DNA of 10,950 nt from Treponema sp. (GTDB lineage: Bacteria; Spirochaetota; Spirochaetia; Treponematales; Breznakiellaceae). The notes beneath the pieces were generated by a model. The model was not told where the DNA came from and did no database searches. It saw nothing but the letters and a program-made list of their open reading frames with translations. Location of the stretch: the NCBI GenBank assembly GCA_031267115.1, contig JAIRZS010000322.1, positions 1 to 10,950 on the forward strand, in the 5' to 3' direction. A program made the position numbers and the translations under genes. This document shows, one piece after another, positions 7,945 through 10,950 of this stretch; positions within the stretch are counted from its first letter, which is position 1; every line of letters starts with the position of its first letter.

Positions 7945-8967
7945 ATGCGAAAAATCCCGGGAAAGATCATGGAAAAAAAAGCAAAACCCGCCATCCTGAG
8001 GGGGGGCCTGTTACCATACGGCGGGGGCGGTACAAAGGGCCGCCGTCCGGCCCCCCTGCGGCCGGGCCAGGGTCCCGGCCTACCCCCCCAAACGGAACCG
8101 CCGGGGCGGATCCCGCCGGGGCTGGCAGCCGGCCTTTTCGCGCTTTTATTCGCGCTCGGCTGTTCCACCGCGCCGAAAGGCCCGGTCGAAACGCGGACCC
8201 TGCGCAACGCCGGGGCGCTCCAGCTGGAACTCGCCAACCGGGAAACGGACCGGGGCAACTACGAAGGCGCCCTGGAACTCCTGGCCGAAGCCCGGCGGCT
8301 CGCCTTTAACGCCGACGACACCGCCCTGATCGTGCGGGCCTACCTTTCCCTGGGGAACGCCTATTCCTATCTGGGAAGGGCGGACGAGGCGTCCGCCTCC
8401 TGGGACAGCGCCGCCGCCGAGGCCGGCCAGGCGGGGGACGGGGAGCTTCTGGCAATCTGCGAAATCCACCGGGAAAGGCGGCGTCTCCTCGACGGGGGCA
8501 GTGCCGCCGCCCTGTCCGTGCGGGACAGGGTACAGGCGGCGCTCGGGCGGATAAAGGCAAACCCGCTCGATCAGGCGCTGGCCTGGACCGTGACCGGCCT
8601 TGCCGAAAAGGAACTGCGCCGCTTTGCCGAGGCGGAAGCCGCCCTGAAAAAAGCCCTTGCCCTCCACGGCAGCTACCCGGAACAGGCCGCCTACGACTGG
8701 TACCTCATCGCCTCGGCGCGTTCGGTGGCCGGGAACTACGATGCGGCCCTTGAGGCCCTGGAAGAGGCCCTGGCCTGCGACCGCCGCGCCGAGAACAGCT
8801 ACGGCCTCGGCAAGGACTGGCTCGCCCGCGGCGACGTGCTTTCCAAGGCGGGCCGCCCGGCGGAAGCGGAAGCCGCCTGGCGCCACGCCGCCGAAATTTT
8901 CGCCTCCGCCGGCCTTGCCGCCGAAGCCGAAACCGCCGCGCAGCGCGGCAATAACAGCGGGCAATAG
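7945..8967 (+). CDS. TPR-repeat lipoprotein in the mla-like operon
   Basis: A 340-aa protein, probably a lipidated envelope partner of the MCE transporter. The start is well supported by AGGAGG (7929-7934), 10 nt before the ATG and overlapping the mlaD stop. A hydrophobic segment GLAAGLFALLFALGC (59-73) ends in a lipobox with Cys73 as the likely lipidation site. The mature part is alpha-helical, with recognisable TPR units: about 90-125, 129-160, 209-245, 247-280 and 285-318 (for example GNYDAALEALEEAL). The odd feature is the 58-residue Gly/Pro/Arg-rich stretch before the hydrophobic segment. Lipoprotein signals normally begin with a short basic region, and no ATG, GTG or TTG lies in frame closer to the lipobox. 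No enzymatic motif is visible. It may occupy the periplasmic-partner place left by the absent MlaC or MlaA, but this is inferred from position only. Confidence 0.82.
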   Translation: MRKIPGKIMEKKAKPAILRGGLLPYGGGGTKGRRPAPLRPGQGPGLPPQTEPPGRIPPGLAAGLFALLFALGCSTAPKGPVETRTLRNAGALQLELANRETDRGNYEGALELLAEARRLAFNADDTALIVRAYLSLGNAYSYLGRADEASASWDSAAAEAGQAGDGELLAICEIHRERRRLLDGGSAAALSVRDRVQAALGRIKANPLDQALAWTVTGLAEKELRRFAEAEAALKKALALHGSYPEQAAYDWYLIASARSVAGNYDAALEALEEALACDRRAENSYGLGKDWLARGDVLSKAGRPAEAEAAWRHAAEIFASAGLAAEAETAAQRGNNSGQ

Positions 8968-8978
8968 CGGCGCGCCAA

Positions 8979-9120
8979 AATTTGATGCCCGGCGCCCTTG
9001 TATCCCCGGTAAAAAGCCGCGTGGAAAGCCATGCCGTTCCTCCAATGTAGGTTCATCAACTTCTATTGTTCCAGATAACGGTTCCCGCGGGGCGGATAAA
9101 AAAAGGGCAGCAAACCAAAT
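8979..9120 (-). pseudogene. Relic of an ISXO2/IS1595-like transposase, internally deleted and frameshifted
   Basis: Reading the - strand down from 9120, three pieces resemble the ISXO2-like DDE transposase family. IWFAALFLSA (9120-9091) resembles the WfwAiyl segment. PLSGTIEVDE (9081-9052) is followed, after a one-base frame change, by YIGG (9049-9038); together they recall the hallmark LSGTIEVDETYIGG containing the first catalytic Asp. A third piece, AFHAAFYRGYKGAGHQI (9029-8979), resembles the C-terminal sFWa.lKRGYkGtyHqm block. Restoring one A after the DE codons recreates DETYIGG. Hundreds of bases between these blocks are missing, so only a scar remains. It sits between the convergent lipoprotein and AmrS genes. 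Terminal inverted repeats were not found. The match is from memory of the family consensus, not from a search. Confidence 0.5.
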
Positions 9121-9124
9121 GGAA

Positions 9125-9143
9125 GGGCAGGGGAGGGGAGGGG
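9125..9143 (+). other. G-quadruplex motif between convergent genes
   Basis: Four G tracts (GGG, GGGG, GGGG, GGGG) are separated by loops of 2, 1 and 1 nt on the + strand, a short-loop pattern that generally makes stable G-quadruplexes. It lies 24 nt beyond the AmrS stop and 157 nt after the lipoprotein stop, beside the transposase relic. Only RNA reading through from the lipoprotein gene would carry the G-rich strand. No effect can be claimed from the sequence alone. Confidence 0.6.
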
Positions 9144-9166
9144 CTACAGTATCCGGTCTCTTTCTA

Positions 9167-10237
9167 CTAAACCGGGACGAAGGGCGCGGTTTCCCCGCAA
9201 TAGGCGCAGCAGCAGCGGCCTTCCCGGCCAGGGGCAAGGCCGCTTGCATCAACATGGCAGCCCCGGCGGCTTACCAGGGTTTTTCCGCAGAGCGGGCAGG
9301 GGGTATCGCTGGAGCCGCCGGGGATATTGCCGGTGTATACATAAGGCATCTTTTGCCGGGCGCGGCGGGCAAAGCCGGCGAGTACGGAAAGGTCTGTGGG
9401 CGGCGCGTCCCAGCGGTAGTCCGGGTGATAGGCCGAGAGGTGCCAGGGAATTTCCCGCAGGGCCGCCGGTGTACAGGCCCTCCGGCCGCCTTCGGGCGAA
9501 GACGGGGAGGCGAGGGAGGCGAGAAATTCCGAGGCCGCGTCGAATTCCGCGCAGTTGTCGCTGACTCCGGGTACGATGAGCGTGGTTACTTCCAGATGCA
9601 CCCCCGCGCCATACGCGGAAGCGATAAAGTGTTTTACCGCTTCCAGGCTGCCGCCCAGAACTTTCCCGTAGGTCTCCCCGGAAAAACACTTAAGGTCGAT
9701 ATTCGCCGCATCCAGCAGGGGGATAATTTCCGCCGCCGGTTCCGCGTTGATACAGCCGTTACTGACCAGCACATTGGCGACCCCGGCCCTGCGGGCAAGG
9801 GCCATGGTTTCCAGAAGGTATTCGAAGTGGACCAGCGGTTCCGAGTAAGTGTAGGCGATCTGCCCCCCGCTGCTTTCGGCGGCGGCGATAAGTTCCTTTG
9901 GAGAAATGTTCCGCCAGGGGCCGTCCGTTTTCTGGGAAATATGCCAGTTCTGGCAAAAGGGGCAGCGGAGGTTGCAGCCCGCGAAACCCGCCGACAGTAT
10001 CTGCGAGCCGGGGCGAAAATGGTAAAGCGGTTTTTTTTCGATTGGGTCAAGCGCCAGGGCGGTAACATGGCCGTAAAGGGGCAGGGCCATACTTCCCCCC
10101 TCGTTTTTCCGCGCCCGGCAAAGCCCCGTCTTGCCCGGCGCAAGAGCGCAGCGGTGGGGGCAGAGGCCGCAGCTCAGAAAGGCCGCCGTTCTGGGCGCCG
10201 CTCCGGAACTTTCCGCAAAACGGGCTTCCGCGCTCAA
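9167..10237 (-). CDS. amrS: AmrS-type radical SAM enzyme (AmmeMemoRadiSam system)
   Basis: A 356-aa cytosolic radical SAM protein. The [4Fe-4S] cluster motif is CNLRCPFC with Cys88, Cys92 and Cys95. An N-terminal Cys cluster, CGLCPHRC (23-30) followed by Cys40 in GKTGLCRAR, and the segment around YTYSEPLVHFEY (129-140) are typical of the AmmeMemoRadiSam-system enzymes, relatives of pyruvate formate-lyase activases. The C-terminus has a further Cys-rich segment (CPLCG, 314-318; CCCAYCG, 342-348) that could bind metal. The chosen start is a TTG with AGGA about 6 nt upstream; its TTGA overlaps the TGA stop of the preceding gene, indicating coupled translation. The frame is open further upstream (to 10297), but that part lies inside the neighbouring gene and looks non-coding. 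The usual partners, AMMECR1-like and Memo-like proteins, are not in the window. The reaction of this family is not established to my knowledge. Confidence 0.87.
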   Translation of the reverse strand: MSAEARFAESSGAAPRTAAFLSCGLCPHRCALAPGKTGLCRARKNEGGSMALPLYGHVTALALDPIEKKPLYHFRPGSQILSAGFAGCNLRCPFCQNWHISQKTDGPWRNISPKELIAAAESSGGQIAYTYSEPLVHFEYLLETMALARRAGVANVLVSNGCINAEPAAEIIPLLDAANIDLKCFSGETYGKVLGGSLEAVKHFIASAYGAGVHLEVTTLIVPGVSDNCAEFDAASEFLASLASPSSPEGGRRACTPAALREIPWHLSAYHPDYRWDAPPTDLSVLAGFARRARQKMPYVYTGNIPGGSSDTPCPLCGKTLVSRRGCHVDASGLAPGREGRCCCAYCGETAPFVPV

Positions 10238-10554
10238 GGGCTGTCCTGAACCTCGAAAGGCTGCATCAGTACCCCGATAGCGCCCCTGCGTATCCAAAGT
10301 TTGACAAGCCGCACCCCTTCGCCCGCTTCGGTAACGGCGGAAGGTATCTCCTCAAGATGGGTGACATCATCGACTTTAAATTCCATAACGCGGGGATTTT
10401 CCCCCAGGGGATCGTGGATAAGGATGAGCTTGCCCTTTTCAGAAGGGTGCTGCCGTGGATGGCCCGTATAGGGGACCGAATCTTTTGGCAGCCCCTTGAT
10501 ATACCTTTCGATCTCGCTCAGAGGCATGGCCTCAAGGTAACTTGAAATGCTCAT
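10234..10554 (-). CDS. Conserved-looking hypothetical protein, 106 aa, coupled to amrS
   Basis: I do not recognise a family. The product is a small soluble protein without signal peptide or membrane segment. It starts MSISSYLEAMPLSEIERYI and contains a probable beta-rich part (KLILIHDPLGENPRVMEF, 42-59) and a hydrophobic, basic strand region near the end (VRLVKLWIRRGAIGVLMQPFEV, about 81-102). It has no Cys, so no metal cluster is expected. Its stop overlaps the amrS start (TTGA), the best evidence that it is a real gene and that the two are made together. It is not AMMECR1 or Memo, which are larger and have different motifs. There is no SD before the ATG at 10554; the ATG at 10527 is a second choice, with GAGG only 2 nt away. 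Confidence 0.72.
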   Translation of the reverse strand: MSISSYLEAMPLSEIERYIKGLPKDSVPYTGHPRQHPSEKGKLILIHDPLGENPRVMEFKVDDVTHLEEIPSAVTEAGEGVRLVKLWIRRGAIGVLMQPFEVQDSP

Positions 10555-10556
10555 GG

Positions 10557-10569
10557 ATTATACTATATA
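10557..10569 (-). promoter_or_regulatory. Overlapping -10 boxes just upstream of the 106-aa gene
   Basis: On the - strand, TATATA (10569-10564), TATAGT (10567-10562) and a consensus TATAAT (10562-10557) overlap immediately before the ATG at 10554. The first two would start RNA at about 10555-10557, giving a leaderless or almost leaderless mRNA. That fits the absence of an SD. The perfect TATAAT would start RNA inside the gene. No good -35 is visible at 16-18 nt, so this is a candidate only. Confidence 0.4.
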
Positions 10570-10631
10570 CCAAAACGCCGGTAATTTCCCGGCATGGGCC
10601 TCCATACGGAACGCGCAAGGGATTGCAGGGG

Positions 10632-10711
10632 CGCGGAGCGTTCTTTGCGCGGAGCGCAAAGAATGGAGCGGAGCGGAACCCCGGAAAGCCCGGTCCCCGG
10701 CGGAGCCGGGG
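10632..10711. repeat. Cluster of palindromes with constant GGA loops
   Basis: Two perfect hairpins share the loop GGA but have unrelated stems: TTCTTTGCGC-GGA-GCGCAAAGAA (10641-10663, 10 bp) and CCCCGGC-GGA-GCCGGGG (10695-10711, 7 bp). A smaller one, CGC-GGA-GCG (10632-10640), lies just before the first, and GGAGC is repeated at 10665-10675 between the two. They sit between divergent genes and lack T runs, so they do not look like terminators. The pattern suggests a dispersed intergenic repeat or nested insertions of small palindromic elements. Confidence 0.7.
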
Positions 10712-10767
10712 ATGCGTCCAAGATAAAAAAATTTACGCGCTTATAGCGAATTATTTGCAGCGATAGC

Positions 10768-10797
10768 TTGACATATTTTTGAAAATTATGCTATGGT
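10768..10797 (+). promoter_or_regulatory. Sigma-70-type promoter for the gene starting at the window end
   Basis: A consensus -35 TTGACA (10768-10773) is separated by 18 nt from TATGGT (10792-10797), which matches TATAAT at four of six positions. The spacer is AT-rich. Transcription should begin near 10803-10805. This is the best promoter in the window and suggests that the gene to the right is well expressed, subject to its leader. Confidence 0.75.
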
Positions 10798-10802
10798 TGG
10801 TT

Positions 10803-10947
10803 ATCGCCCATGCAGGGCGGTAAAGCCCAGCTGCGTGAAGCCTGAGCCTTCCTTGTCGGGAAGCAGGAACGAACTCCTATAGCGGGATTATTCCGCGAGA
10901 CATCAATGACAGTACAAGGGTATATGCCCATTCTCAAGGAGTTTGTT
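10803..10947 (+). ncRNA. Structured 5' leader, candidate cis-regulatory RNA
   Basis: The predicted mRNA leader is about 144 nt. It begins with a hairpin of 8 bp (one G-U) at the very 5' end: arms 10802-10809 and 10815-10822, loop ATGCA. A second stem, CTTCC/GGAAG (10848-10852 with 10859-10863), follows, then a 6-bp hairpin with loop TTA (10882-10896), and GGGT-ATAT-GCCC (10918-10929). The last two would sit inside the long-range helix that hides the SD (separate entry), giving a three-way junction. I compared it from memory with the common riboswitch cores (TPP, cobalamin, SAM, glycine, FMN, lysine, fluoride, cyclic-di-GMP, preQ1, purine) and saw no match. It could be a new riboswitch, a protein-binding autoregulatory leader, a thermosensor, or a stabilising leader. 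Confidence 0.5.
10868..10947 (+). promoter_or_regulatory. SD-sequestering helix before the terminal start codon
   Basis: AACGAACTCCT (10868-10878) pairs with AGGAGTTTGTT (10937-10947) in 11 consecutive base pairs, one of them G-U. The second strand contains almost the entire SD (AAGGAG, 10936-10941) and the spacer up to the base before the ATG. An alternative, TCCTTG (10850-10855) with CAAGGA (10935-10940), would also cover the SD. TCCTTG overlaps the second leader stem, so exclusive folds are possible. Formation of the long helix would be expected to block ribosome entry. Confidence 0.55.
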
Positions 10948-10950
10948 ATG
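10948..10950 (+). CDS. Start codon of a gene continuing beyond the window (partial)
   Basis: The window ends on ATG, preceded by AAGGAG (10936-10941) at 6-nt spacing, an ideal initiation site downstream of a good promoter. Nothing of the protein is visible, so the product cannot be named. Confidence 0.75.

Noticed and set aside
6482..7945. 487-codon - strand frame opposite mlaF and mlaD
   Set aside because: It is antisense to two genes with intact family motifs and coupled starts; the open frame follows from their codon bias.
9098..9104. Run of seven T on the - strand downstream of amrS, as a terminator
   Set aside because: No stable hairpin precedes the run on that strand, so it does not qualify as an intrinsic terminator.
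8146..9255. Long open frame (369 codons) on the - strand opposite the lipoprotein gene
   Set aside because: It overlaps the SD-supported TPR lipoprotein almost completely. Its sequence is Gly/Ala/Arg/Pro-rich, as expected from a shadow frame in GC-rich DNA. Only the small part at 9120-9052 resembles a real protein, and that is annotated as a transposase relic.
8657..10249. 530-codon + strand frame spanning the convergent junction and amrS
   Set aside because: Most of it is antisense to the clear radical SAM gene and its composition is low-complexity. No family signature or SD is visible.
10733..10745. TACGCGCTTATAG, similar to TACGCGCGTTTATAG at the start of the window
   Set aside because: Two one-base gaps are needed to align them and neither flank matches, so this is probably coincidence.
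10850..10870. Resemblance of GGGAAGCAGG in the leader to the signal recognition particle RNA loop
   Set aside because: The conserved core of that RNA and the long flanking helix are not present; only a few bases match.

Overview
The window looks like chromosomal DNA of a G+C-rich spirochaete, possibly a termite-gut type treponeme. The evidence is indirect: a compact MCE/Mla-type transporter with a TPR lipoprotein, a membrane hybrid histidine kinase, frequent TTG/GTG starts (four of the eight complete genes) and short palindromic intergenic repeats. No rRNA or species marker is present, so this assignment is tentative.

Layout. (1) Positions 1-3027 hold the last two steps of arginine synthesis, argG then argH, on the + strand. 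A 143-nt gap between them carries a 9-nt-period purine repeat and an inverted repeat. The last codons of an unidentified upstream gene may lie at 3-92. (2) 3049-5064 (- strand) encodes an orphan membrane hybrid sensor kinase, convergent with argH and only 21 nt from it. (3) After a divergent 299-nt gap, 5364-8967 (+) is a tight operon: mlaE-like permease, mlaF-like ATPase, mlaD-like MCE protein, then a TPR lipoprotein with an unusual N-terminal extension. The four probably form an inner-membrane lipid-transport complex with an envelope-anchored partner; no MlaA, MlaB or MlaC is present. (4) The convergent gap 8968-9166 holds what I read as a heavily deleted ISXO2/IS1595-like transposase relic and a G-quadruplex motif. 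(5) 9167-10554 (-) is a two-gene unit: a 106-aa protein of unknown function whose stop overlaps the TTG start of an AmrS-type radical SAM enzyme. (6) 10555-10950 is a divergent intergenic region. It has a cluster of palindromes with constant GGA loops, a good sigma-70-type promoter, and a leader of about 144 nt that ends in a strong Shine-Dalgarno (SD) and the ATG of a gene beginning at the window edge.

The most interesting element is that terminal leader. An 11-bp helix (one G-U) can pair 10868-10878 with 10937-10947, covering the whole SD and the bases up to the ATG. This suggests a translation-controlling RNA of a type I cannot assign to a known riboswitch. The second is the compressed transposase relic at 8979-9120. 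The rest is largely ordinary housekeeping and envelope biology.
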